DNA of 64,000 nucleotides. Source: Rubrobacter taiwanensis. GTDB taxonomy: Bacteria; Actinomycetota; Rubrobacteria; Rubrobacterales; Rubrobacteraceae. This document shows, piece by piece, positions 20,489-29,246 of the stretch. Below the pieces are notes generated by a model. That model saw only the letters and a program-made list of their open reading frames with translations, was not told where the DNA came from and ran no database searches. Position 1 is the stretch's first letter; every line of letters starts with the position of its first letter. The translations under genes and the position numbers were made by a program. The stretch covers positions 1-64,000 of the forward strand of contig NZ_SKBU01000014.1 of NCBI RefSeq assembly GCF_004337705.1, given 5' to 3'.

Positions 20489-21119
20489 CGGTCTCCTCCT
20501 CAGCGGGCGGTTCGGGCGCCGGCGTCTCCTCTCCGGGGCGGGCGGCGGGCTGGACGTAGATCTCGGCATTCACCTCCACCGTAAGCAGGCGTTCGGCCGC
20601 AGGAACGGCGGCATACTGTTCGGCGGCCGGGTCCGCCGGAGCGTAGCGCAGCTCCCTGACGGTAACCAGCCGGCTGAGGTTCCGGAGCCGGAAGAGGAAG
20701 TCCTGCATCTGTTCGTAGGTTCCCTCGAAAGACATCTCCACCGGTATTCTAGAATAGTTGACCCCTTCGGCGGAGAAGACCTCCGGGTCCCCGGGGGCCA
20801 CCGAGAGCTGCAGCACGCCCGCCGCCTGAGCGACCTCCTCTATCTGCACCAGCAGGGTCGGCATCTCATCCTGCTCCGGCACCCGGCGGGAGAGCTCCAG
20901 CAGCCGGCGCTCTATCTGCGGAGCGTTCTCCCGCACGGCCTCCAGCTCCGCAACCTCGGCGTTCAGGCTCTGCAGCCGGGCCTCTCTGCCCTCCCGTTCG
21001 GCGCGGACGGTCTCGAGCTCGGAGAGCAACGGGGAGAGCAGCACGAACCAGAAGGCCACGGCCACCAGCACCAGTCCCAGGATTCCGAGCGCGAGCACGT
21101 TGCGGGTGCGGGAGTCCAC
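20478..21119 (-). CDS. pilO: Type IV pilus assembly protein PilO
   Basis: The 213-residue protein has a short cytoplasmic tail, one transmembrane helix (VLALGILGLVLVAVAFWFVL, residues 8-27), a coiled coil to about residue 80, and a ferredoxin-like domain (IPVEMSFEGTYEQMQDFLFR) typical of PilO. PilO pairs with PilN to form the alignment subcomplex of the type IV pilus. The C-terminus is Pro/Glu rich. It is 3 bp from pilN and overlaps the PilP-like gene by 11 bp. Confidence 0.86.
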   Translation of the reverse strand: MDSRTRNVLALGILGLVLVAVAFWFVLLSPLLSELETVRAEREGREARLQSLNAEVAELEAVRENAPQIERRLLELSRRVPEQDEMPTLLVQIEEVAQAAGVLQLSVAPGDPEVFSAEGVNYSRIPVEMSFEGTYEQMQDFLFRLRNLSRLVTVRELRYAPADPAAEQYAAVPAAERLLTVEVNAEIYVQPAARPGEETPAPEPPAEEETDAP

Positions 21120-21122
21120 TGC

Positions 21123-21785
21123 CTAAGGCTCCTCCGGCTCGACTCCCAGCGGCACCCTCTCCCCGTCTTCCCCGACGACGGTGATAAGCTCGGAGGAGAC
21201 CTCGAAGGCTATGGCCGGCTCCACATAGGTCTCGCGGTCCAGTTCCGCGCTCACCAACCGGCTGTTCGCCAGGTAGGGCAGGCCGTTCATCCGCACTATG
21301 AAGTCCGCCACGTTCTGGTACTCGGGCAGCGTTATGCCGGTGAACGTCACGGCGCCCGGGGGCTCCAGGATCTGGCCGGCGGGGGCCTGCAGGTTCACCG
21401 GCGAAGCCTGCGCGGTCAGGCCGTTGAGGGCCGCGCTCTGGGGTATGGCGAAGGCGAGCCCCTGCAAGAACTCGTCCCACGGAAACCGGGTACGCCAGAC
21501 ACCGTCGGCGACCTGCTCCTTGGCCGCCAGCCGCTCCTGCAGGTCGCGGTAGGGCTCGAGCTCGGCCAGCCGGCGCTCCTGGCGGGCTATGTCCTGGTCA
21601 AGGCGCATAACGGCCTCCCGTTCGCCTGCGAGCCTGAGAAGGAAGAAGAGGTAGAGGGCGACCATGCAGATGAGCATCAACACCCCGGCGATGAGCAGCA
21701 GCTCCACCGGGCGGCCCCGGAGGGCCGGAGGAGCGCCGGCCAGCCTCCCGCGCTCCTCCGGCGGCAGAAGGTTTATGCGCCTCAT
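21123..21785 (-). CDS. pilN: Type IV pilus assembly protein PilN
   Basis: The 220 residues begin MRRINLLPPEERGR, the INLLP motif by which PilN's cytoplasmic tail docks into PilM. A transmembrane helix (LLLIAGVLMLICMVALYLFF) follows at about 30-50, then a coiled coil and a periplasmic-type alpha/beta domain (VTFTGITLPEYQNVADFIVR). It overlaps pilM by 4 bp. Confidence 0.9.
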   Translation of the reverse strand: MRRINLLPPEERGRLAGAPPALRGRPVELLLIAGVLMLICMVALYLFFLLRLAGEREAVMRLDQDIARQERRLAELEPYRDLQERLAAKEQVADGVWRTRFPWDEFLQGLAFAIPQSAALNGLTAQASPVNLQAPAGQILEPPGAVTFTGITLPEYQNVADFIVRMNGLPYLANSRLVSAELDRETYVEPAIAFEVSSELITVVGEDGERVPLGVEPEEP

Positions 21786-22852
21786 GCTTCCTCAAACGCA
21801 AGGCCCATCGCCACCGACAACACCGGCTCCATAGCGCGCAGATCCTCGTCGGAGACGTTGGACCCGTTCTGCTCGATCTTCTCCAGAGGCCTTCCCCTGT
21901 GAACCGGAATGCCGAGAACCCCCTCCAGATATCTCTCGAAGCCCGGTATCATGGACCCCTCGCCCGAGACGAAACCCCGATCTACTTCGCTGGCGAAGGG
22001 CTGCTGGTTATGATAATCGATCGAGCGCCGCACGTCTTCGGCGAGGAGCTGCACGGCCTCCTCAAGCCCCTCCCGCACCCCGCGCCGGCCGGCGGGCTGC
22101 TCCGTGGTCTCTTCCGGATCTCCCGCCAGGTCGAGGTCGAAGACGCGCTCCTCGGCCTCTTCGGCGGAGATGCCGGCAGCCTCCGCGGCCGCCGCGAGGA
22201 ATGACTCAGCGCCGCCGGGGATGAAGCGGGTCACGGTAGGCGCAGCGCCCTGGGAGATAACCAGGCTCGTGGTCTCGGCCGAGACATCCAGGAGCAGCGT
22301 GGCGCCCTCGTCGTCGAAGAGGCTCGGTGGCAGCATCGAGCGCAGCAGGCAGAGCGACTTGACATCCACCCCCGCGGGCCGCAGACCGGCGGCCCTGACC
22401 GCCGAGCTGAAGGCGCTCACCATCTCCCGGTGCGCAGCGACGAGCAGGATGCGGTCCAGCTCCTCATCCGGGGACGGGCCGAGCACCACGTAGTCCAGAA
22501 CGGTCTCGTCTACCGGCATGGGTATATGGTCCTGAGCCTCGAAGCGGATCGCACCCTGCAGGTCCTTCTCCTCCATGCGGGGGAGGTTGATGAGCCGCAC
22601 CACCACCCGGTTGTTCGCAACCCCCAGGTAGACGCTCCTGCTCCCGAAGGAGTGGGTCCCCCAGAACTCCCTCAGCTCCGAGGCCAGCAGCTCCGCGTCC
22701 GCAACCTCGCCCCCGGCGATGGCCTCCCGGGGCAACCGGCGATACCCGACGTGATGCAGCGTGTAAGCCCCGCGCCCCTGCGAGACCTCCACGGCCTTGA
22801 GCGAACCGTGGTCTATGTCCAGCCCGATGCTCCGGGATCTGAAGAGCCTCAA
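21782..22852 (-). CDS. pilM: Type IV pilus assembly protein PilM
   Basis: PilM is an actin/FtsA-like cytoplasmic ATPase-fold protein that links PilN to the pilus motor. The 356 residues show GLDIDHGSLKAVEVSQGRG at the N-terminus (phosphate 1 loop), EAQDHIPMPVDETVLDYVVL, LLLDVSAETTSLVISQG (phosphate 2 loop) and a C-terminal GLAFEEA. It overlaps pilD and pilN by 4 bp each. Confidence 0.92.
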   Translation of the reverse strand: MRLFRSRSIGLDIDHGSLKAVEVSQGRGAYTLHHVGYRRLPREAIAGGEVADAELLASELREFWGTHSFGSRSVYLGVANNRVVVRLINLPRMEEKDLQGAIRFEAQDHIPMPVDETVLDYVVLGPSPDEELDRILLVAAHREMVSAFSSAVRAAGLRPAGVDVKSLCLLRSMLPPSLFDDEGATLLLDVSAETTSLVISQGAAPTVTRFIPGGAESFLAAAAEAAGISAEEAEERVFDLDLAGDPEETTEQPAGRRGVREGLEEAVQLLAEDVRRSIDYHNQQPFASEVDRGFVSGEGSMIPGFERYLEGVLGIPVHRGRPLEKIEQNGSNVSDEDLRAMEPVLSVAMGLAFEEA

Positions 22853-23604
22853 CTCCCGCCTCCCCAGAGCGAGTCAATGTAGGCGGCCCAGATCTCCTCC
22901 CCCGCGAAGAGCGTTACGATCGCTCCCAGCGCCATGAACACCCCGAACGGGAGCGGGGTTCTGCGGCCGGCCCGCCCGAGAGCCATGAGCACCCCGCCGG
23001 AGATGGCGCCGGCCAGCGCGGCCAGGAACAGAGCCAGGAAGGCGTAGAGGCCGAGGAAGGCCCCGAGCAGGGCCGCGAACTTCACATCCCCCATCCCCAT
23101 GCCGGCCGGGTAGGCCACCGCGAGCGCCAGCAGCGCACCGGAAGCCGCCCCCGCCCCCGCGGGATAGACCCACCAGCCCCCGGGATCGGCCAGCAGCGAG
23201 AGCGCGAGCCCGAGCGCCGCACCGGGCAGCGTAAGGGCATTGGGGAGCAGCTTGTGCTCCAGATCTATGCCGGCCAGCGCCACGAGCAGCAGGATGAAGA
23301 CGAGAGCCCGCAGCAGCTCCGGCCCGAAACCGAAACGGAGCACCGCCAGCAGAAAGAGAACCGCGGTCAGCAGCTCGACCACCGGATAGCGGAGCGATAT
23401 GCCCGCCCCGCAGTGCCTGCACCTGCCCTTCAGGATCAGGTACGAGATGAGCGGAACGTTGTCCGCCGCAGAGATGGGATGCCGACACGCCGGACAGCGG
23501 GATGCGGGGAGAACGAGGGACTCTCCCCGGGGCAGGCGATGGATGACCACGTTCAGGAAGCTGCCCAGGATCAGCCCGACCGCCGCCGCTGCCGCAGCGA
23601 GCAC
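22849..23604 (-). CDS. pilD: Prepilin peptidase
   Basis: PilD cleaves and usually N-methylates type IV prepilins. The 251-residue polytopic membrane protein has GSFLNVVIHRLPRGES, a zinc-binding pair of CPAC and CRHC motifs in the first loop, and the two catalytic aspartates in GIDLEHKLLPNALTLPG and GMGMGDVKFAALLG. The tetracysteine domain indicates the bifunctional peptidase/methyltransferase form. No pilin gene is in the window, so substrates lie elsewhere. Confidence 0.94.
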   Translation of the reverse strand: MLAAAAAAVGLILGSFLNVVIHRLPRGESLVLPASRCPACRHPISAADNVPLISYLILKGRCRHCGAGISLRYPVVELLTAVLFLLAVLRFGFGPELLRALVFILLLVALAGIDLEHKLLPNALTLPGAALGLALSLLADPGGWWVYPAGAGAASGALLALAVAYPAGMGMGDVKFAALLGAFLGLYAFLALFLAALAGAISGGVLMALGRAGRRTPLPFGVFMALGAIVTLFAGEEIWAAYIDSLWGGGS

Positions 23605-24218
23605 TACTCTCCTTCTCCGACTATGTTGGTGAGCGGTGGCACTCGCAGATCGTCCCGCACCTCGGCCTTGCGGCCGACGGTGGAGTTCGCCCCCAGATGC
23701 ACCCGCGCCCCGACGTGCGACCGCACCCCGACCACCGCCCCGCCCGAGACCCAGGCCCCGGCCCCCACGACCGAATCCCGCTCCACAACCGCTCCCGGTC
23801 CCACGTGGCAGTGGCTGCCGAGCGCCGCGTCCGTATGTACCACGGCGCCCGCACAGATCACCGCGCCGTCCCCGACGGCCGCCTCGAGCGAAACGTGCGC
23901 CGCGGGATGTACCGCGCTTACGAACCGGGCCCCCGCCCCACGCAGCGAGTTGGCCACCCGCATCCGGGCCCGATTCTCCGTTATGGCCACCACGACGTAG
24001 AGCTCCTCAACCGAGAGCATGCTCTTGAGCATCCCCACATCCCCGAGAACCGGGACGCCCTTTATCTCCTCCGGAAGCACCGCATGCGCATCGTCGTAGA
24101 AGCCGACGACCAACTCCCGGTAGCCGCAGGCAGTCAGGATGTCGAGAACGACACGCCCGTAGCCCCCGGCCCCGACTATGACTATCCTGACACCGGCCTC
24201 CCGTTCTATCTCCTGCAC
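23604..24218 (-). CDS. NeuD/PglD-like protein with left-handed beta-helix, catalytic His apparently missing
   Basis: The 204-residue protein has an N-terminal Rossmann-like sugar-nucleotide domain (RIVIVGAGGYGRVVLDIL) and a C-terminal run of hexapeptide repeats (AHVSLEAAVGDGAVICAGAV onward), the layout of NeuD/PglD acyltransferases that modify amino sugars of glycans. The family's catalytic motif around HDC with a following HI.PG is replaced here by VVERDSVVGAGAWVSGG, so acetyl transfer by the usual mechanism is doubtful. The GTG start at 24218 is the only start codon available and lies inside a hairpin. It abuts pilD, which hints at pilin glycan modification, but that is inference. Confidence 0.72.
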   Translation of the reverse strand: MQEIEREAGVRIVIVGAGGYGRVVLDILTACGYRELVVGFYDDAHAVLPEEIKGVPVLGDVGMLKSMLSVEELYVVVAITENRARMRVANSLRGAGARFVSAVHPAAHVSLEAAVGDGAVICAGAVVHTDAALGSHCHVGPGAVVERDSVVGAGAWVSGGAVVGVRSHVGARVHLGANSTVGRKAEVRDDLRVPPLTNIVGEGE

Positions 24219-24235
24219 CTGAGCTTCAGGTGCAG
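24213..24235 (-). promoter_or_regulatory. Perfect 10-bp inverted repeat over the start codon of the NeuD-like gene
   Basis: CTGCACCTGA at 24213-24222 and TCAGGTGCAG at 24226-24235 are exact reverse complements separated by three bases. On the message the GTG start codon (24218-24216) is in the descending arm, and no Shine-Dalgarno sequence is visible upstream. The hairpin could restrict translation, or the DNA palindrome could bind a regulator. Confidence 0.5.
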
Positions 24236-24302
24236 CGTATCTTGCTCCCCGCTCCGCGATGTGAGACCTCCAGAAGATCCCGCGCCCTTCCTATAGCGGA
24301 GA

Positions 24303-24329
24303 ATTCTAGCACCCCCGCATATCCGGCAA
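24303..24329 (-). promoter_or_regulatory. Probable promoter of the neuD-pil-aro operon
   Basis: In the 161-bp gap between fmt and the NeuD-like gene there is an extended -10 element, TGCTAGAAT, with TAGAAT at 24303-24308, and a TTGCCG at 24324-24329, 15 bp away (TTTGCC gives 16). This gives a leader of about 75 bases. The gap is AT-richer than its surroundings and I see no gene or terminator in it. Confidence 0.5.
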
Positions 24330-24379
24330 AACAGCAACCACATGTACTGTATATGAACTTAAGGTACACAACGGATTGG

Positions 24380-25303
24380 CTACGCGTGCACCTGGAAGGC
24401 TCCCTCCAGGGGGTTACCGCGCAGGAGGTCGGCCGCCGGGAGGGGTCTCTTCCCTGGCAGTTGGAGCTTCAGGAGCTCTACCGCTCCCCGACCGCAGCCG
24501 ACGAAGATGCGGCCGTTCCGGGTCTGGATCTCTCCGGTCGAGAGGCGGGGCGGGTCATCCGGCAGCCGGGAGCGGTAGAGCTTGACGGGTCCCCGGTAGC
24601 GGGGGTGGAAGGCGCGGGCTCCGATATGCGGGGCCAGTGCCCGGATATGGTCGTGGACGCGGGTTGCGGGGAGCCTCCAGTCCACCGCGAGGTCTTCGGG
24701 GGTGAGTCGGGCGGCGTAGGTCGCCTGCAAGTGGTCCTGGGGCGTGAGCTGCAGCTCGCCTTTCTGCAGGAGATCGAGCACCTCCACGATGGCCTCCGAT
24801 CCCAGTCGTGCGAGGCGTTCGGACAGCTCGCCGCCGGTCATATCCGGTGGGATCTCGAGCTCTCTTCTGAGCGCCACATCCCCGGTGTCCAGCCCCTCGT
24901 CCATGCGGATTATGGTCACGCCGCTCTTCCGCTCTCCGGCCATGATCGCGCGCTCTATGGGGGCGGCTCCCCGGTAGCGGGGCAGGAGCGAGGCGTGGAC
25001 GTTCCAGGCTCCGAGCCGGGCGGCGTAGAGGGTATCGGGGTGCAGGATCTGGCCGTAGGCTGCGACGACCAGCGCGTCACACGCCGCTATCTCGTCCCGG
25101 ACCTCCGAGATGCGCTCCGGCTGGCGCAGGGGCAGCCCGAGCTCGCGGGCGAGGGAGGCCACCGGGGGAGGCCGAAGCCTCCGCCCCCGGCCGCGGCGGG
25201 CGTCGGGCTGGGAGATGACGAACTTCACGTTGTGATCCGAGCCTGCCAGCCCGCGGAGTATGGTGGCGGCGAACTCCGGAGTGCCGGCGAAGGCTAGGTG
25301 CAA
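24380..25303 (-). CDS. fmt: Methionyl-tRNA formyltransferase
   Basis: Fmt formylates initiator Met-tRNA. The 307-residue protein begins MHLAFAGTPEFAATILRGL and has the family motifs NVHASLLPRYRGAAP, IIRMDEGLDTGDV and a C-terminal OB-like domain. I chose TTG at 25303, which starts right at the conserved FAGTPEF; an in-frame ATG at 25339 would add 12 residues and overlap def. It follows def by 2 bp, the usual def-fmt pair. Confidence 0.94.
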   Translation of the reverse strand: MHLAFAGTPEFAATILRGLAGSDHNVKFVISQPDARRGRGRRLRPPPVASLARELGLPLRQPERISEVRDEIAACDALVVAAYGQILHPDTLYAARLGAWNVHASLLPRYRGAAPIERAIMAGERKSGVTIIRMDEGLDTGDVALRRELEIPPDMTGGELSERLARLGSEAIVEVLDLLQKGELQLTPQDHLQATYAARLTPEDLAVDWRLPATRVHDHIRALAPHIGARAFHPRYRGPVKLYRSRLPDDPPRLSTGEIQTRNGRIFVGCGRGAVELLKLQLPGKRPLPAADLLRGNPLEGAFQVHA

Positions 25304-25305
25304 GG

Positions 25306-25806
25306 CTACCGCCGGGCGGCCATCTGCCGCTCGCGCCATGCCCGCAGCGCGGCCTTGCGGGACTCGCGGTCGGTACGGTCCAGGATCAGGACGCCGTCGA
25401 GGTGATCGATCTCGTGCTGGAACACCCGGGCCAGCACGCCTTCGGCGTCGAGGGTCACGGGTTCGCCCTTGAGGTTCCGGCCCGAGAGCACCACCCGGCC
25501 GGCCCGCTCCACCTCAACCTGAATGCCGGGGATCGAGAGGCATCCTTCGGAGTCCTTCACCGTCTCCCCGCTCAGCTCCTCTATCTCGGGGTTGACGATC
25601 ACGAACTCCTCGTCCTCCCCCAGCGCGGCCACGAAGATGCGCCTAAGATAGCCGACCTGATTGGCGGCCAGCCCCACCCCTTCGGCCCGGCGCATCGTCC
25701 TGAGCATCTCCTGCGCCAGGCGCTCCAGCGACTCATCGAAGCTCTCAACCGGGGTAGCCTGCGACTTGAGTACCGGATCGCCGAACTTCCGGATCTCGAG
25801 CGTCAT
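25306..25806 (-). CDS. def: Peptide deformylase
   Basis: Def removes the formyl group from nascent proteins. All three metal-site motifs are in the 166-residue protein: GVGLAANQVG, EGCLSIPG with the metal-ligand Cys, and QHEIDHLDG with two His ligands and the catalytic Glu. It lies between priA (2 bp) and fmt. Confidence 0.96.
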   Translation of the reverse strand: MTLEIRKFGDPVLKSQATPVESFDESLERLAQEMLRTMRRAEGVGLAANQVGYLRRIFVAALGEDEEFVIVNPEIEELSGETVKDSEGCLSIPGIQVEVERAGRVVLSGRNLKGEPVTLDAEGVLARVFQHEIDHLDGVLILDRTDRESRKAALRAWRERQMAARR

Positions 25807-25808
25807 CT

Positions 25809-28004
25809 CTACACCTCCTCCGGGTCTATATCAACCTGCACGCGCACACCCCGGACCCTTGAAGCGCCGCGCGCGGCCCTTCTGGCGGCCGCCGCGACCG
25901 ATTCCCGGTCCCGCGCCCGCAGGATCGCCTGCCAGCGGGAACCATTCTCCAGCGGGATGGGACCGAGCAGATCCACCCCGGGATCCGGCCGCGTAGATTC
26001 TACCGCATGCAGAACCCCGGACTCGCTCCCCTCCAGTGTGAGCACGGCCAGGTGCGAGTACGGCGGGTATCCCGCCGCGCGTCGCCGGGACAGCTCGGCG
26101 CGGGCGAAGCCCTCGTAGTCCCGCCGCAGCGCCGCCCGCAGGGCGTAGTGCTCAGGATCCCGCGTCTGCACCGCGAGACGGCTCCGGGCCCTCTCCACCG
26201 CCGTAAAGAGGATGCGGAACCCTTTCTCAACCGCCCGGAACCCGCCGGCCTGCAACAGCGAGTCTGCATCGGGGACGGCGATCAGATCCCACTCGCATTC
26301 CAGGATCTTGCGCGCCGTGCCTACCACCGCGGGAGCTTCCAGGTCTTCGCTCAGCTCCGCCGTGTGGAGACCGATGCCGGTCCCCAGGCGTCTCTTTAGC
26401 CCCTCCCGGACCCGCTCTACGGTGAGACCGGTGAAGCTCAACCGCCCCGAACCGCACGATTCACACGCCTCCGGTGCCGGGCGCTCGCTGCCGCACCCGC
26501 CGCAGACCAGCATCCGGGTCCGCCGGTGGAAGCGCTCCGGCAGATCGCAGCGGAGGCAGGTAGCCACGGCACCGCAACCGTTGCACCTCACCACCGTCGC
26601 GTACCCCAGACGGTTGACGAGCACCCCCGCCCGGCCGCCGTACCTGATGCAGCACCGGATCTCGTCCAGCAGATGGGCGCTCAGGGCGACGCCACTCCCC
26701 CGCAGGTCCACGAGCCTGATCCCCGGACGCCCCGGGAGCTCCCGCGGCGGGAGCTCCCTCAACCCCGCCGCCCGGAGCTCCAGCGACGGGGCCGGGGAGA
26801 GGAAGAGAAGCTCCATACACTCCAGACGCTGCCGCTCCAGTACCGCGTCCCGCGTGTGAAAGGCGGCGTTCTCGTACTCCAGCGCCGGCGCGGAGCGGTG
26901 GGATTCGTTCGGTTCGTCCACGACCACCGCCACCCCCGGCCGTGCCAGCGGCAGCAGCACCGCAGGGCGCGTCCCCACGACCACGTCCACCCCACCGCGC
27001 TTTGCGGCCTCGTACACCTCCGCCCGCTCGGCCCCCGCGCCCCCGTGGTATGCGGCTATCCTGACACCCCGGGGCAGGCGCTCCACCAGTGCCCGCCGCA
27101 CCTCCTCGAGCATCCTCGCCTCCGGAAGGAGGATCAAGGCCTGCTCCCCCCGCCCGACGGCGCGCAGCGCGGCCGCCGCCGCGGCTCCGGCCTGCTCCCG
27201 GAGCGGCAGCCGCCACACCAGAGCTCCGCCGCCCGAGAGTGCTTCCAGCTCCGGGTAAGCGGCGGCGAGGCTTCCGCGCGAGCCGCCCCCTTCCGCGCCG
27301 TGTATATAGGATCGCTCCACCCGCCGCCACAGGCGGATCAGGCCGCGCTCCGCCAGTCGCGGCAGCGCGGCGCGGGAGGCACCTGCTCCGCTCAGCAGGG
27401 CGCGGACGGGGGCCTCCCCGCCGAGCTCCTTCAGGGTCTCGAGCAGCTGCCGCTGGCGGGGTGCGCGGTCGAGCTCACCATCAGCGGCATCCCGCAAGAG
27501 GGTGGCCCACTCAGCGGCCGGGGGATGCGGGGGTACCGGATCCAGCTCCACCCTCCCGGCGGCCTCGGCCAGCTTCAGGCCCTCGCCGCCGAGCTCGCGC
27601 CGCAGGACGCCGCGGGAGACGCGGGAGCCGGGACGCCAGCTCCAGCCGGGAGCGGGGTCGAGCACGCGGTAGGCGTCCCGCAGGCCAGGCGGCAGGGCTA
27701 GACGCAAGACCGCCGGCAGCGGCGCGGAGCAGGAGTCCGAGATCCGGCGGCAGAGCTCTAGAAGCTCCGGGCCGATGGAGAGCCGGTCTATGACCCGCCG
27801 GATCTCCTGCAGGGGCCTCTCTCCGGAGGGCTCCTCTCCGACGACGATGCCGAGGCGGGAGTAGCCCGAGAGCGGAGCAGCCACGGCAGCCCCCGGGCCG
27901 ACGGCAGGGACCAGAGCATCCGGCACGCTGTAGCTGAGAGGCGGCAGAGCCCGGGTGGGGATCAGGAGGCAGACCCGCACCCGGTGCGGCAGAGATCCGG
28001 ACAA
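25809..28004 (-). CDS. priA: PriA-like primosomal protein N', helicase motifs degenerate
   Basis: The 731-residue protein has PriA layout: an N-terminal DNA-binding domain (PLSYSVPDALVPAVGPGAAV), a helicase-like core with VDVVVGTRPAVLLPLARPG, and a zinc module with eight cysteines (CNGC, CLRC, CGGC and CESC). The Walker A GxGKT is missing: the region reads LVWRLPLREQAGAAAAA. The DEAH box is DEPNES, and the later ATP motif is VGTARKILECEWDL. Such loss is known for actinobacterial PriA. It probably acts as a structural replication-restart or fork protein rather than a helicase. Confidence 0.9.
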   Translation of the reverse strand: MSGSLPHRVRVCLLIPTRALPPLSYSVPDALVPAVGPGAAVAAPLSGYSRLGIVVGEEPSGERPLQEIRRVIDRLSIGPELLELCRRISDSCSAPLPAVLRLALPPGLRDAYRVLDPAPGWSWRPGSRVSRGVLRRELGGEGLKLAEAAGRVELDPVPPHPPAAEWATLLRDAADGELDRAPRQRQLLETLKELGGEAPVRALLSGAGASRAALPRLAERGLIRLWRRVERSYIHGAEGGGSRGSLAAAYPELEALSGGGALVWRLPLREQAGAAAAAALRAVGRGEQALILLPEARMLEEVRRALVERLPRGVRIAAYHGGAGAERAEVYEAAKRGGVDVVVGTRPAVLLPLARPGVAVVVDEPNESHRSAPALEYENAAFHTRDAVLERQRLECMELLFLSPAPSLELRAAGLRELPPRELPGRPGIRLVDLRGSGVALSAHLLDEIRCCIRYGGRAGVLVNRLGYATVVRCNGCGAVATCLRCDLPERFHRRTRMLVCGGCGSERPAPEACESCGSGRLSFTGLTVERVREGLKRRLGTGIGLHTAELSEDLEAPAVVGTARKILECEWDLIAVPDADSLLQAGGFRAVEKGFRILFTAVERARSRLAVQTRDPEHYALRAALRRDYEGFARAELSRRRAAGYPPYSHLAVLTLEGSESGVLHAVESTRPDPGVDLLGPIPLENGSRWQAILRARDRESVAAAARRAARGASRVRGVRVQVDIDPEEV

Positions 28005-28010
28005 CTCCGG

Positions 28011-29246
28011 CTACAGGCCGGCGGCCCGGCGCAGCTCGTCCGCCCGGGAAGTCTCCTCCCAGGTAAAGTCCGGTTCGCGGCGCCCGAAGTGCCCGTAGGC
28101 AGCGGTGCTCGCAAAGATCGGGCGCCGCAGGCTCAGATCCCGGATTATCGCTCCCGGCCTGAGGTCGAAGTGCTCCTGAATCAGCTCGCTCAGCGTGGAG
28201 CCGGCGAGCCGGGAGGTGCCGAAAGTCTCGACCATCACGCTTACCGGACGCGCGACCCCGATGGCGTAGGCGAGCTGGATCAAGCACCGCCGCGCCAGCC
28301 CGGCTGCCACCACGTTCTTGGCCACCCAGCGCGCAGCGTAGGCTCCGGAGCGGTCCACCTTGGTGGCGTCCTTGCCGGAGAAGGCGCCGCCGCCGTGAGG
28401 GACGGCGCCGCCGTAGGTGTCGACGATGATCTTGCGCCCGGTGAGCCCCGTGTCGGCCTGAGGACCGCCGGTGACGAAGCGCCCCGTGGGGTTGATCATG
28501 ACCTCGGTGGCCTTCCCGTCGAAGAGGTGCTCCGGGATCACGGGCCGGATTACGGCCTCCAGGATATCCCCCTCGATGCTCTTCTCCGCACCGTCCCGGT
28601 GCTGGGCGGAGACCAGCACCTTCTCCACCCGGACCGGACGCCCCCCCTCGTAGCGCACCGTCACCTGGCTCTTCCCGTCCGGCCGCAGATAGTCGAGTAT
28701 GCCCCGCTTGCGCACCTCGGCCAGCCGGCGGGTCAGGGCGTGGGCCAGCGTGATCGGCAGCGGCATCAGCTCCTCGGTCTCGTCGCAGGCGTAGCCGAAC
28801 ATCATCCCCTGATCTCCGGCCCCGATCTCATCCAGATCCTGCCCGCGGCGCGCCTCCAGCGCCACGTCCACGCCCTGCGCTATGTCCTGCGACTGGGGAT
28901 CTATGGTCACGATGATGCCGCAGGTCTCGGCATCGAAGCCGTACTTGGCGCGGGTGTAGCCGATCTCGGCGATCTTCTCCCGCACCACCTTGGGAATGTC
29001 TATGTAGGTGTCGGTCGTGATCTCCCCGGCCACGATCACCAGTCCGGTGGTCACCATGGTCTCGCATGCCACCCGGCTCATGGGATCGTCACGCAGGGCG
29101 GCGTCCAGGATCGTGTCCGAGATCTGGTCGGCCACCTTGTCCGGGTGGCCCTCGGTTACGGACTCTGAGGTGAAGGGATAGGAGCTCCCGGAGCACGTCT
29201 CAGACCCCTGATGCACGGCCGGGCTCTTGAGGATCCTCTCCGTCAT
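28011..29246 (-). CDS. metK: S-adenosylmethionine synthase
   Basis: MetK makes SAM from methionine and ATP. The 411-residue protein contains [32 protein letters not shown] (ATP-binding motif GAGDQG), [18 protein letters not shown] and a C-terminal [15 protein letters not shown]. About 20 residues precede the conserved N-terminus, more than usual. Its start shares a base with the coaBC stop. There is no room for a SAM riboswitch. Confidence 0.97.
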   Translation of the reverse strand: MTERILKSPAVHQGSETCSGSSYPFTSESVTEGHPDKVADQISDTILDAALRDDPMSRVACETMVTTGLVIVAGEITTDTYIDIPKVVREKIAEIGYTRAKYGFDAETCGIIVTIDPQSQDIAQGVDVALEARRGQDLDEIGAGDQGMMFGYACDETEELMPLPITLAHALTRRLAEVRKRGILDYLRPDGKSQVTVRYEGGRPVRVEKVLVSAQHRDGAEKSIEGDILEAVIRPVIPEHLFDGKATEVMINPTGRFVTGGPQADTGLTGRKIIVDTYGGAVPHGGGAFSGKDATKVDRSGAYAARWVAKNVVAAGLARRCLIQLAYAIGVARPVSVMVETFGTSRLAGSTLSELIQEHFDLRPGAIIRDLSLRRPIFASTAAYGHFGRREPDFTWEETSRADELRRAAGL

